Origin: Crocinitomix sp.
Lineage (GTDB): Bacteria > Bacteroidota > Bacteroidia > Flavobacteriales_D > Crocinitomicaceae
DNA length: 64,000 nucleotides
Direction: 5' to 3'
Assembly: GCA_013138735.1 (NCBI GenBank)
Contig: WTCE01000033.1
Span: 21,754-85,753, forward strand
The notes under the pieces were generated by a model. The model made no database searches and was not told where the DNA came from. It saw only the letters and a list, made by a program, of their open reading frames with translations. Shown here piece after piece: positions 19,005 through 26,960 of the stretch. The translations under genes were made by a program, and so were the position numbers. Positions within the stretch are counted from its first letter, which is position 1. Each line of letters opens with the position of its first letter.

Positions 19005-20107
19005 TAATTCACAATTACTTTTTTAGTGATTGTTTGATTTACAGCTTCAATTTTCACGAAGTAAATCCCTTTAGTCAATTCACTCACATCAAGTTTAACC
19101 TTTGCCGCAGTTTGTGTAACTTGTCGCTGTAATACTTCTTTTCCACTAATAGATATAATCGTGATTGTTACAGGTTTTAAATCCGAACCAAAGTCAATCG
19201 TTAATTCATTATCATTTACCGGGTTAGGGTAGAGTGCTATTTCTGCAATTGTACTATTTTCAACACTTGCAGTTGAATCGTCTTCTTGCTCATCTTCCAC
19301 TTCATCATCTTCTCCGTCGCCATAGTCACCATCATTAATGCAATAATCTCCTTCAAACCAATCAGGGTCAAATCCATCTGTACCAGTCGATTCACCCAAA
19401 TAACCAGACCATTCTAAACTCGTTTTTTCGAATACAATCTGCCCACTACCTTCATCCAATTCCCAATACCCAAATAGGTCTGATTCAGTGCCTTCTAAAC
19501 TAGCATGCATGTTTAAAATAACTTCTTCGCTTGTTCTAGCGTCATTCCAAATTCGAACTTGACCAATCACGCCTTTAAAGGGTCTGTCATAATGGTGATC
19601 AGTTCCAATCCAAATATCCGCAGGTGAATCTAAAACATCACAATAATAATAAGGATTGATTATTACTCCATATAAGTTGCCATCTGCATAAAAAAAGATA
19701 TCGCCATCTTTTTTTACAATTGCAATATGGTGGCAAAAGCCGTCTAGAAAATCACCATCAAAAGGTCCATTGTCAGGAATATAATAAAGGTCATTTCCAT
19801 GTGAAAAACAAAGTTCTCGCGGTGCATCTCCATTCTCTTGAAAAAAGAATGAATTTCCTTTAATTGGTGACCAGCGATTAGATAAAATAGTTGGATTTTC
19901 GCCTTGCTCTTCCGAATTTCCTTTTATAATTGCTTCAAAAGTGAAATCACTCGAAACCGTATTTAATAAAGGATCTTGTGTTTCTAAAAAATCATTTACA
20001 CCATCAAAATATAAGTGCGCTTCGCTTTGAGCCAAAAGTTGCTGATTCGTAAAAATGAGAGCTACGATTAAAAAAGTGCGGCTTAAAATGTTTTTGATGA
20101 GATTCAT
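19004..20107 (-). CDS. LamG-domain protein with T9SS C-terminal sorting tail
   Basis: A signal peptide (to about residue 27, LLAQ) precedes a laminin-G/concanavalin-like jelly-roll domain (about 30-225). It begins LYFDGVNDFLET and shows FTFEAIIKG, DGNLYGV and GQVRIWNDARTSEEV, all usual for LamG_3 domains. An acidic linker (about 250-275, mostly D and E) leads to a Por_Secre_tail (about 290-367) with LYPNPVND, KEVLQR and LTKGIYFVKIE. That tail directs secretion through T9SS and attachment to the cell surface. The jelly roll probably binds glycan or protein; the ligand is unknown. The downstream partner gene overlaps by one base. Confidence 0.85.
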   Translation of the reverse strand: MNLIKNILSRTFLIVALIFTNQQLLAQSEAHLYFDGVNDFLETQDPLLNTVSSDFTFEAIIKGNSEEQGENPTILSNRWSPIKGNSFFFQENGDAPRELCFSHGNDLYYIPDNGPFDGDFLDGFCHHIAIVKKDGDIFFYADGNLYGVIINPYYYCDVLDSPADIWIGTDHHYDRPFKGVIGQVRIWNDARTSEEVILNMHASLEGTESDLFGYWELDEGSGQIVFEKTSLEWSGYLGESTGTDGFDPDWFEGDYCINDGDYGDGEDDEVEDEQEDDSTASVENSTIAEIALYPNPVNDNELTIDFGSDLKPVTITIISISGKEVLQRQVTQTAAKVKLDVSELTKGIYFVKIEAVNQTITKKVIVN

Positions 20108-20181
20108 ATTGGTCTAAATTAGGTTTATTTAAAGTAATTACAACTCTGAATCGTAAATAGTTGCTTCAAATAGGTTATTTA

Positions 20182-20207
20182 TTTTTCTTCGCTTTCTTTT
20201 TGCTGGC
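20182..20207 (-). repeat. 26-bp copy of the 3' end of the TfoX-like gene, in intergenic DNA
   Basis: These 26 bases are identical to 21721-21746, which encode the Lys/Ala-rich C terminus of the TfoX-N protein. Read on the minus strand in the same frame, this site also gives CKASKKKAKK, but no upstream coding region is attached. It lies between the LamG gene and the next T9SS gene. A relic of a partial duplication is the simplest reading. Confidence 0.6.
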
Positions 20208-20324
20208 CTTGCAGAATTAACTTTTTTTACCGAACTTAACTTCTGGGAAAACTAAGACTGAAATTCATCATTGTTTGAGCAATTAAGCAAAGTTTAATTT
20301 GAGTAAATATTAAATCTATAAAGC

Positions 20325-21674
20325 ATGAAAGCATTAGTATTGTTAGTTGCATTATTTTTTGCGGTAAATGTGGCGCAAGCTCAAAAAATATATGGCTTTT
20401 CAGGAGTAGCTTTTGGCTCATTAGATTTGGCAGATCATTCTGTCGATACGCTTTTTGTAATGCCGAGTGAATTAACGTGGGACGGTTTTACAAGAGTAGC
20501 GATTGACCGTTATAATGGTCGCTACTTTTATGGGGGTACGCTTCCTGGTCATTCAGGTAGATTTCATATTATTGATTTGGTGGATTTTACTGTTTCGTCT
20601 TTTTCTGATTATCCTGAAACTATGACATATGATTGCATTGGGGATCGAATAATCTATGAAAAGTCTGGTACAATTAAAGCGATAGATTTGGAAACAATGA
20701 ATTCAACAATACTCACTGAGATCCCCAATGCTGGTGCGAGTATTTTTGGGGATAAGCGAACCTATATTCCACAAACCAATCAATTTTTTTATATGGAATC
20801 TATTCATGATCCAGAGAGTGAAACCTATTACCTTTCAATAGACGTTGGCACTGGCGAAATAACGTGTTCAGAAATAGTAGAGTACGTTGATGGGGTTATG
20901 TATTCTCCTGGATTTATAGTGACCAATCATCAAACTGGAGATGTAATAGGTCGAAGAAATGGTCGTTTTGGATTTATAGATCCATGTGCTGGGACAATCT
21001 CTAAACTTGCATCAATTTCCGGTTATCACTCTAATTTGAATTATCAACTATCTGTATTTAATCATAAAACTAATTATTATATAGTCCCTTTTCGATCTGT
21101 TCATCCTGGCCATCCAAATCAAATTGCGGTAATTGATGTCTATGCAAATGAAGTCATTGAAATATTCGATCAACCTTGGGAGGGAACTATGAACCTGCAG
21201 CAAATTTATGATAAACCCACACCTCCATTAATAAGCATAAATGACACCTTGTTTGTACCTAAGGGGCTTAGCTATAGTTGGTATAGGAATGATAATTTTA
21301 TTGAAACTACTAGCGAAAATTATTGGGTTCCCAAACAATCTGGCAAGTATAGAGCTGAGGTCGAATTTAGGGAATACACGAGTATGACGAATGAATTAAC
21401 GTTTAATTTTATGCCTCCTGTTGCAGAAATTAATAGAAGTGAAATCACTCGTGTTTTTCCAAATCCTGTCTCGAAAATCATGACAATTGAATTTCCAGAC
21501 ACTACGGTAACCTCAATTAGAGTGATTGATAGTAAAGGAAAAGTACATTTTCAGCTTGATAAAGTAGCGGCTTTCGAAATCGACATTGACATGTCTGTTT
21601 TTCCAAGAGGAAACTATTTTATTGAAATAATTAAGGAAGATCAGACTGAAGTTCATTCAATCATAAAGCAGTAG
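20325..21674 (+). CDS. Secreted protein with T9SS sorting tail, probable beta-propeller
   Basis: The signal peptide is MKALVLLVALFFAVNVAQAQ. Residues ~25-300 contain repeated strand blocks with intervals of roughly 45-50 residues (for example RYNGRYFYGG, then FYMESIHDPESE, then NHKTNYYIVPF), consistent with a propeller. An Ig-like segment follows (about 305-365, YSWYRNDNFIE...YRAEVEF). A Por_Secre_tail (about 370-449) shows RVFPNPVSK, IRVIDSKGKV and FPRGNYFIEI. It should be exported by T9SS and anchored at the surface or released. No catalytic motif is visible. It stands as a single gene converging on the TfoX-like gene. Confidence 0.8.
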   Translation: MKALVLLVALFFAVNVAQAQKIYGFSGVAFGSLDLADHSVDTLFVMPSELTWDGFTRVAIDRYNGRYFYGGTLPGHSGRFHIIDLVDFTVSSFSDYPETMTYDCIGDRIIYEKSGTIKAIDLETMNSTILTEIPNAGASIFGDKRTYIPQTNQFFYMESIHDPESETYYLSIDVGTGEITCSEIVEYVDGVMYSPGFIVTNHQTGDVIGRRNGRFGFIDPCAGTISKLASISGYHSNLNYQLSVFNHKTNYYIVPFRSVHPGHPNQIAVIDVYANEVIEIFDQPWEGTMNLQQIYDKPTPPLISINDTLFVPKGLSYSWYRNDNFIETTSENYWVPKQSGKYRAEVEFREYTSMTNELTFNFMPPVAEINRSEITRVFPNPVSKIMTIEFPDTTVTSIRVIDSKGKVHFQLDKVAAFEIDIDMSVFPRGNYFIEIIKEDQTEVHSIIKQ

Positions 21675-21713
21675 TAAGAAATTCCTCTCTTACTTGTTGC
21701 AGTGGCTATGTGA

Positions 21714-22088
21714 TTACGTTTTTTTCTTCGCTTTCTTTTTGCTGGCTTTAGCTAATGGATTGAAATCTAAACATTTTTGAATCCAAAACTCTAAATCTTC
21801 GGCTCTATCGTATGCTTCAGGTGTTACAAAAATATAACCTTTCATTGGTCTTCCTGTAAAATCCATTGGCAATACGCCTTCCATTTCAAAAGCAGCTAAA
21901 GAAGCTTCTTCGCCAATTCGTGCCATCAATAGATTGGATTGCGTTTTTTTGTCAATATGCATGCCGCAAAGCATTTTGTCATTCACCATAAAACATAAAC
22001 CGCCTATCATTTTTTTAGTGAAAAAGTTTGCTTTTTTAGCTTCCAGAATTTGTGTTACACGCTCAGTTTGATATTCGTCAAATGCCAT
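21714..22088 (-). CDS. TfoX/Sxy N-terminal-domain protein
   Basis: The 124 residues match the TfoX_N family: KKMIGGLCFMVNDKMLCGM near the start, LMARIGEE in the middle, and MDFTGRPMKGYIFVTPEAYD near the end. The C terminus is a basic tail (KASKKKAKKKT). Full Sxy/TfoX of gammaproteobacteria, a competence regulator, also has a C-terminal domain that is absent here; stand-alone TfoX_N proteins are common and of unsettled function. The 3' 26 bases of coding sequence recur exactly in intergenic DNA at 20182-20207. A truncated VOC-like frame lies 30 bases upstream on the same strand. Confidence 0.85.
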   Translation of the reverse strand: MAFDEYQTERVTQILEAKKANFFTKKMIGGLCFMVNDKMLCGMHIDKKTQSNLLMARIGEEASLAAFEMEGVLPMDFTGRPMKGYIFVTPEAYDRAEDLEFWIQKCLDFNPLAKASKKKAKKKT

Positions 22089-22117
22089 ATTTTTTTAGAT
22101 GTTAGATCGCTTCGTTT

Positions 22118-22255
22118 TTAGACAATACGATTGAGTTGCTCCGCATTAAAACTTTTTATTAAATAGTCAATTAACCCTTGTGGATCTTCAACGAAAAAAC
22201 AACTATTTAAACTCGTAAACTCTTCGGGGTGAAACGTATCAAAATTTGAATTCAT
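22118..22255 (-). pseudogene. Short frame resembling the N terminus of a VOC/PhnB-like protein, truncated
   Basis: ATG at 22255 opens a 45-codon frame (MNSNFDTFHPEEFTSLNS...) ending TAA at 22118. Its second half, FFVEDPQGLIDYLIKSFNAE, resembles the first beta-alpha unit of PhnB-type glyoxalase/VOC proteins, where a strand is followed by a 'D-x-x-x-x-I-x-F/Y-x-x-x-F-x-A-E' helix. A full VOC protein has about 120-150 residues, so roughly two thirds is missing, and the DNA downstream runs straight into the TfoX-like gene. It may be a deletion relic or a tiny expressed protein. It sits between the adenine deaminase gene and the TfoX-like gene on one strand. Confidence 0.5.
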
Positions 22256-22271
22256 ACCCTCAATTTAATAA

Positions 22272-23897
22272 TTATTCAGGAATATTAACGGGCGTAAATT
22301 CAAATTTAGAACCATCAAACAAACCAAAATCACTCAATTTTAAAGCTGGAATTACTAATAAGGCCATAAAGGACAAAGTCATATAAGGCGCATGCAATGT
22401 TGCTCCCATTTCCTTTGCGCGGAGATCAATTTTTTGATACAATCCGCCCGTTGTAATGCCGTCATTATTGCTCATAATTCCAGCAACTGGTAAACCCAAT
22501 ACATGTTCATCTTTTTCTGAGACCGCACAAACGCCGCCTTTTTCTTTGATGATAGCATTCACAGCTTTGCAAATCATAGCATCATTTACACCAACACAAA
22601 TTATGTTATGCGAATCGTGCGCTACGGATGAGGCAATGGCGCCCTCTTTTAATCCAACGTTTTTAATAAAAGCAATAGCTGGCTTAGTATTCGAATAGCG
22701 ATTTACTACCACTATTTTTAAAATATCATTGTCAAGGTCTGAAACAATTTGTCCTGCCTCAATTTTTGCTGTTGCTATAATTGGATTTGTAATCAATTCA
22801 CCATCTAGCGCCTCAATCACATTTATTTTTTTACTGGTAGAGGCAATTTTAAAATCGGCCGCAACTTTAAAATCGGTATTAAAATTATTAGGACAGTCAA
22901 AAGGAATTGGCAAAATATTAGACTGCCCATTTTCTGCAACGCATTCCCCATTGATGAAGGTTTTTAAGACTTCTAAATCTGTCATATTGTTGACAACAAT
23001 AAAATCTGCTGGATCGCCCTCCTTTAATAAACCAACATCTAAATTATAATGGTTGACAGGATTAATGCAAGCCATTTTTAGTAATTTAAAAATATCAATG
23101 CCATGCGTGAGTCCTCTTTTGACTAAGGCATTAATGTGGCTTAGAATTAAATCATCTGGATGTTTGTCGTCAGAGCAAAACATCATGTTTTCATAATGTT
23201 CGGGCACCAAATCAATTAAAGCATTGAAGTTTTTTGCCGCACTCCCTTCGCGAATAAGAATTTTCATTCCGTTTTGCAATTTCTCCAATCCCTCGTCATA
23301 TGAGAAGCTTTCATGATCCGTTGAAATACCGGCGGCAATGTATTTTTTAACATCCTTTCCTCTTAAACCTGGCGCATGTCCATCAACAGGTTTATTGAAA
23401 TGTTTTGCCCATTCTATTTTTTTCATCACCTCAGCGTCTTCAAATAAAACGCCAGGGTAATTCATCATTTCTGCTAAATATTTTATGTCGTCATTGGCCA
23501 TGAGTTCCTTTATTCCTTCAGCATCAATTACAGCTCCGGCAGATTCAAAACTGGTAGCAGGAACGCAAGAAGGCGCGCCGAAATTGAATTTAAAAGGCAC
23601 TTTTTTACCATTGTCAATCATGTAGTATACGCCGTCCTTGCCCAAAACATTTGCAATTTCATGTGGATCAGATACGGTAGCAACTGTCCCGTGAATGACG
23701 GCTAGACGTGCAAATTCAGACGGAACTAACATAGAACTTTCAATGTGAATATGGGCATCAATAAATCCAGGTAAAATATAAACTTCCGAATCAGAACCGT
23801 GTTCTGTAATGGATTGGATCCTTCCGTTTTCAACAACAACTTTACCTTTGTAAATGCGCTGATTTTCAATATCTACAATGTTTCCTTTTAAGATCAC
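22272..23897 (-). CDS. ade: Adenine deaminase
   Basis: The enzyme hydrolyses adenine to hypoxanthine and ammonia in purine salvage. The 541-residue length is typical. Amidohydrolase metal-binding motifs are present: [15 protein letters not shown] (about 45-59), [19 protein letters not shown] and AGISTDHES. The C-terminal half contains the family's [17 protein letters not shown] and LPVAGIMS segments. The frame starts at GTG (23897); no ATG is placed sensibly before the conserved [24 protein letters not shown] start region. It diverges from proline dehydrogenase with about 65 bases between starts. Confidence 0.95.
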   Translation of the reverse strand: MILKGNIVDIENQRIYKGKVVVENGRIQSITEHGSDSEVYILPGFIDAHIHIESSMLVPSEFARLAVIHGTVATVSDPHEIANVLGKDGVYYMIDNGKKVPFKFNFGAPSCVPATSFESAGAVIDAEGIKELMANDDIKYLAEMMNYPGVLFEDAEVMKKIEWAKHFNKPVDGHAPGLRGKDVKKYIAAGISTDHESFSYDEGLEKLQNGMKILIREGSAAKNFNALIDLVPEHYENMMFCSDDKHPDDLILSHINALVKRGLTHGIDIFKLLKMACINPVNHYNLDVGLLKEGDPADFIVVNNMTDLEVLKTFINGECVAENGQSNILPIPFDCPNNFNTDFKVAADFKIASTSKKINVIEALDGELITNPIIATAKIEAGQIVSDLDNDILKIVVVNRYSNTKPAIAFIKNVGLKEGAIASSVAHDSHNIICVGVNDAMICKAVNAIIKEKGGVCAVSEKDEHVLGLPVAGIMSNNDGITTGGLYQKIDLRAKEMGATLHAPYMTLSFMALLVIPALKLSDFGLFDGSKFEFTPVNIPE

Positions 23898-23953
23898 AAT
23901 AATGGGATTAAATTTTTTAAAATAACTGCGCTAACAATGTAGTAAATTCCGTT

Positions 23954-23961
23954 TATATTTG
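23954..23961 (+). promoter_or_regulatory. Putative -7 element (TATATTTG) abutting the putA-like start
   Basis: A full match to TAnnTTTG ends 3 bases before the ATG at 23965. With normal spacing the transcript would begin within a few bases of the start codon, implying a leaderless or nearly leaderless mRNA. No TTG is seen at the -33 position, so the promoter call is tentative. Confidence 0.35.
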
Positions 23962-23964
23962 TGC

Positions 23965-25137
23965 ATGATTTCTTTCGATAATACGGAGATTGCCTTTGCA
24001 GGGAAAACAGACAATGATTTGCAATGGACGTATCGTTTATTTAATATGATTGGTAAACCTTGGTTGGTTAAGTTCGGGAAATTTGCAACCAATCTGGCTT
24101 TCGCAATTCGTTTACCGATAAAAGGAATGATTAAAAAAACCATTTTCAAACATTTTTGCGGAGGAGAAACTATTGAAGATTGTACTGGCAGAATTAATGG
24201 GTTGGGTGAATTTGGAATTGGAACAATTTTAGATTATTCAGTAGAAGGTAAAAGTGAGGATGCAGATTTAAATCGAACAAGAGACGAGATTATTGAATCA
24301 ATTGCGACCGGAAAAGGAAATGAACACATTCCATTCGCGGTTTTTAAAGTAACTGGAATTGCTCGAACTGATTTATTGGACAAAGCCAATGATCTAAATA
24401 CAACATTAACGGAACAAGAAAAGAAGGACTTCGCAGAGGTAATGGCACGCGTAGATGCTATTTGCAAAGCGGCATACGAATCAGACGTGCCTTTATTCAT
24501 TGACGCTGAAGATAGTTGGTACCAAGATGTGGTTGATCGCATGGTAAATGCAATGATGGCCAAGTACAATAAAGAAAAAGCAATCGTTTATAATACGCTT
24601 CAAATGTATCGGCATGATCGTTTGGCCTTTTTGAAAAAAACGCATCAAGAAGCAGTGGCAGGAAATTATTACCCCGGTATTAAAATGGTACGCGGCGCTT
24701 ATATGGAAAAAGAGCGTGACATGGCTGAGAAGGAAGGATATCCATCTCCCATTCAACCCGATAAAGCTTCAACGGATAGAGATTATAATTTAGGATTGGA
24801 ATATATCATAGAACATATAGATCGTTTTGCATTGTGCGCAGGCACACATAACGAGCAAAGTTCATTGCACTTGGTTGAATTAATGGATGAAAAAGGAATT
24901 GCAAAGGATGATAAGCGTGTTTATTTTGCGCAATTATTAGGAATGAGCGATCATATCTCTTTCAATATTGCACATGCTGGATATAATGTTGCTAAATATG
25001 TGCCATACGGCCCTGTAAAAGAAGTAATGCCATACTTACTAAGACGTGCCGAAGAAAACACTTCAGTTGCAGGACAAATGGGACGTGAGTTGGCGTTAAT
25101 TGTTAAGGAAAAGAAAAGAAGAAAAGCTTCTAAGTAA
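23965..25137 (+). CDS. Proline dehydrogenase (monofunctional)
   Basis: This FAD enzyme oxidises proline to pyrroline-5-carboxylate and passes electrons to the quinone pool. At 390 residues it is the monofunctional Bacteroidota form, without the P5C dehydrogenase half of PutA. Family landmarks in order: IDAEDSWYQ, NTLQMYRHDRL, GIKMVRGAYMEKER, AGTHNEQS, FAQLLGMSDHIS, YGPVKEVMPYLLRRAEEN. The last gives the conserved RRxxEN active-site loop. I choose the ATG at 23965 over the in-frame TTG at 23959, which lies inside a -7-like promoter element. The Lys/Arg-rich C terminus is usual. It diverges from the adenine deaminase gene. Confidence 0.95.
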   Translation: MISFDNTEIAFAGKTDNDLQWTYRLFNMIGKPWLVKFGKFATNLAFAIRLPIKGMIKKTIFKHFCGGETIEDCTGRINGLGEFGIGTILDYSVEGKSEDADLNRTRDEIIESIATGKGNEHIPFAVFKVTGIARTDLLDKANDLNTTLTEQEKKDFAEVMARVDAICKAAYESDVPLFIDAEDSWYQDVVDRMVNAMMAKYNKEKAIVYNTLQMYRHDRLAFLKKTHQEAVAGNYYPGIKMVRGAYMEKERDMAEKEGYPSPIQPDKASTDRDYNLGLEYIIEHIDRFALCAGTHNEQSSLHLVELMDEKGIAKDDKRVYFAQLLGMSDHISFNIAHAGYNVAKYVPYGPVKEVMPYLLRRAEENTSVAGQMGRELALIVKEKKRRKASK

Positions 25138-25286
25138 GGTCAATGATCAATACGATTTGACCTGTGGACGATTTATTGGCTGCAACTTCTAGAGTCATTA
25201 ATCCAGTCTCCCTTCACCCATCAATTTCAAGAAATCAAGAAATCACTGAGCCAAAGTGAAAAATTGAAAATTGAAAATTGTACATT

Positions 25287-25331
25287 GCACATTGAAAAAT
25301 TGCACATTGAAAAATTGCACATTGAGAAATT
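25287..25331. repeat. Three tandem copies of a 15-bp unit
   Basis: The unit GCACATTGAAAAATT occurs at 25287-25301, 25302-25316 and (one base changed) 25317-25331, preceded by shorter TTGAAAA copies from 25264. It lies just before the GT39 start. A related 13-base segment occurs inverted at 54998-55010. The upstream part of this intergenic region (25138-25286) holds a 7-bp inverted repeat (25137-25143/25157-25163) and nothing else I can name. Confidence 0.8.
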
Positions 25332-25338
25332 CCCTCTT

Positions 25339-26805
25339 ATGAATCAGCTTTGGCCTGGTATATGTTTTTTAATTAGCCTTGGATGCTTGTCTTATATTGC
25401 ATGGCGTTTCATGCGCCGCCAAGATTTTAAAAAAGCCTTACTATTTGTCATAATTATTGCTGCAATACTCCGCATTATTGGTTCAACTGATTCACACTTA
25501 CATGCATGGGATGAGCGTTATCATGCGCTAGTGGCAAAAAACTTAATGCAACATCCATTAACGCCAACATTGCACGAACATCCGGTATTAGAATTTGACA
25601 ATGATAATTGGGTTGGTAGTAATATTTGGGTCGGCAAACCTTCTTTACCCTTATGGATAATGTCGGGCTCTATGGCCATTTTTGGTAATAATCTAATTGC
25701 GGTGCGTTTACCTTCAATATTATTGGGTTTATTGGCTGTTTGGCTCACCTTTTTAATAGGACGCAAATTATTTGATGAACGTATAGCTTTATTAGCCGCT
25801 TATTTTCATGCGATCAATGGATTGGTAATTGAACTGATTGGTGGTCGTGTTTCTTCAGATCATGTAGAGGTTTGTTTTATTGTGATGGTTGAGATTTCCA
25901 TCTATTTAATTGTACTCAACTTGAAACCAAAACCTTCTTTAAAACTGTCATTTTTTGCAGGTGTTTTTATGGGCTTGGCCTTTTTGTCTAAATGGTATCC
26001 TGCGCTTATAGTGTTGCCGGTTTGGCTTTCCTTTTTGCTAACTTACGGTAAGTTCAATTGGGGGGTGTTTTTTAAACAGGGAGCGCTAATAATTGCGGGG
26101 TTTTCAATTACTGCATTGCCTTGGGTTTTGTATATGCTCTCGGCATTTCCTGAAGAGATGAATGCAATATTATTCAATGCACTTTCCGCTTATTCGGAAA
26201 CGGAAGGAGGGCATGTGGCGCCATTTTACTATTATTTCCACAAAGTTTTGGTCATTTTTAATGAGTTGTTTTATTTGGCATTCGGCTTCTTTATTTACCG
26301 TTTATTTAAAACTGAAAAACGAACAGCTTATCTTGGATTGCTGGTATGGATTTTGGTGCCAATGTTTATTTTTTCAATGGCAGAAACAAAGCGACAAACA
26401 TATTTATTGATTTCTGCTCCTGCCTTTTTTCTAGTCGTGAGTTGGTTTTGGTTTTATATCCGCGATTTCTTTTTGAATGCGCGTTATAAAATTATCAATG
26501 GTATTTTATTAGTGGCAATGATTGGACTGCCTGTAAGATATATGATTGAGCGTTCTAAAATATTTGGAGGCGATCAACGAATTGCTGAATTCTATACTTA
26601 CAGTCCTGAGAAGTTGGCGATTTTAGATGATAAAACAATCGTTTTTGGAACAGACGATTATGTTGAAATAATGTTTCACACGGATGTTTACGCCGCGTAT
26701 AGAAAAATTCCGACGGATGAAAAAATGACCGATCTCGCAGCCGAAGGCTTTAAGATTCTAATCCTTGAAAACAAACAGTTTATTCCGTTTCAACCGAAGC
26801 AATAG
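25339..26805 (+). CDS. Glycosyltransferase family 39 (ArnT/PMT-like) membrane protein
   Basis: Polytopic membrane enzyme with about ten to twelve hydrophobic segments. The first periplasmic loop contains HAWDERYHALVAKN, the Asp-Glu pair expected of GT-C/GT39 enzymes, followed by KPSLPLWIMSGSMAIFG and AVRLPSILLGLLAVWLTF. GT39 proteins transfer sugars from polyprenyl-phosphate donors to lipid or protein acceptors. The ATG at 25339 is chosen: the longer frame from 25264 would translate the tandem DNA repeat into HIEKL repeats before the first membrane span. The 3' end overlaps the convergent CWC gene by 26 bases. The acceptor is unknown. Confidence 0.87.
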   Translation: MNQLWPGICFLISLGCLSYIAWRFMRRQDFKKALLFVIIIAAILRIIGSTDSHLHAWDERYHALVAKNLMQHPLTPTLHEHPVLEFDNDNWVGSNIWVGKPSLPLWIMSGSMAIFGNNLIAVRLPSILLGLLAVWLTFLIGRKLFDERIALLAAYFHAINGLVIELIGGRVSSDHVEVCFIVMVEISIYLIVLNLKPKPSLKLSFFAGVFMGLAFLSKWYPALIVLPVWLSFLLTYGKFNWGVFFKQGALIIAGFSITALPWVLYMLSAFPEEMNAILFNALSAYSETEGGHVAPFYYYFHKVLVIFNELFYLAFGFFIYRLFKTEKRTAYLGLLVWILVPMFIFSMAETKRQTYLLISAPAFFLVVSWFWFYIRDFFLNARYKIINGILLVAMIGLPVRYMIERSKIFGGDQRIAEFYTYSPEKLAILDDKTIVFGTDDYVEIMFHTDVYAAYRKIPTDEKMTDLAAEGFKILILENKQFIPFQPKQ

Positions 26806-26959
26806 CTTGCAAACATTCGTTGCATAAACAATTGTCATAGTTTTCCGCAATTGCTTCTAATGCAGTTTTTGAAAGTACAATATTTGAACAATGGCAGTTT
26901 TTAATGTCTTCCATTAAACATTCAAAGGATTGATGGCATTTGGCACATGTTTTCTTCAT
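26780..26959 (-). CDS. Cysteine-rich CWC family protein
   Basis: A 59-residue protein with eight cysteines in the CWC pattern: KTCAKCHQSFEC, then KNCHCSNIVLS, then NYDNCLCNECL. The spacing suggests a small metal-binding (probably zinc) protein. Function is not established for the family. I use the ATG at 26959, one base after the stop of the upstream VCBS gene, because the longer frame would read through that gene's end. Its last 26 bases lie inside the 3' end of the GT39 gene on the opposite strand. Confidence 0.8.
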   Translation of the reverse strand: MKKTCAKCHQSFECLMEDIKNCHCSNIVLSKTALEAIAENYDNCLCNECLQAIASVETE

Positions 26960-26960
26960 T

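Noticed and set aside
22729..23049. 106-codon plus-strand frame antisense to adenine deaminase
   Set aside because: The minus-strand gene is certain, and the antisense protein has no recognisable feature.
24234..24569. 111-codon minus-strand frame antisense to proline dehydrogenase
   Set aside because: Overlaps a firmly identified enzyme; low-complexity Ser-rich translation typical of a shadow frame.
25287..25331. CRISPR-like array
   Set aside because: Three 15-bp units directly abut with no spacers and no cas genes.
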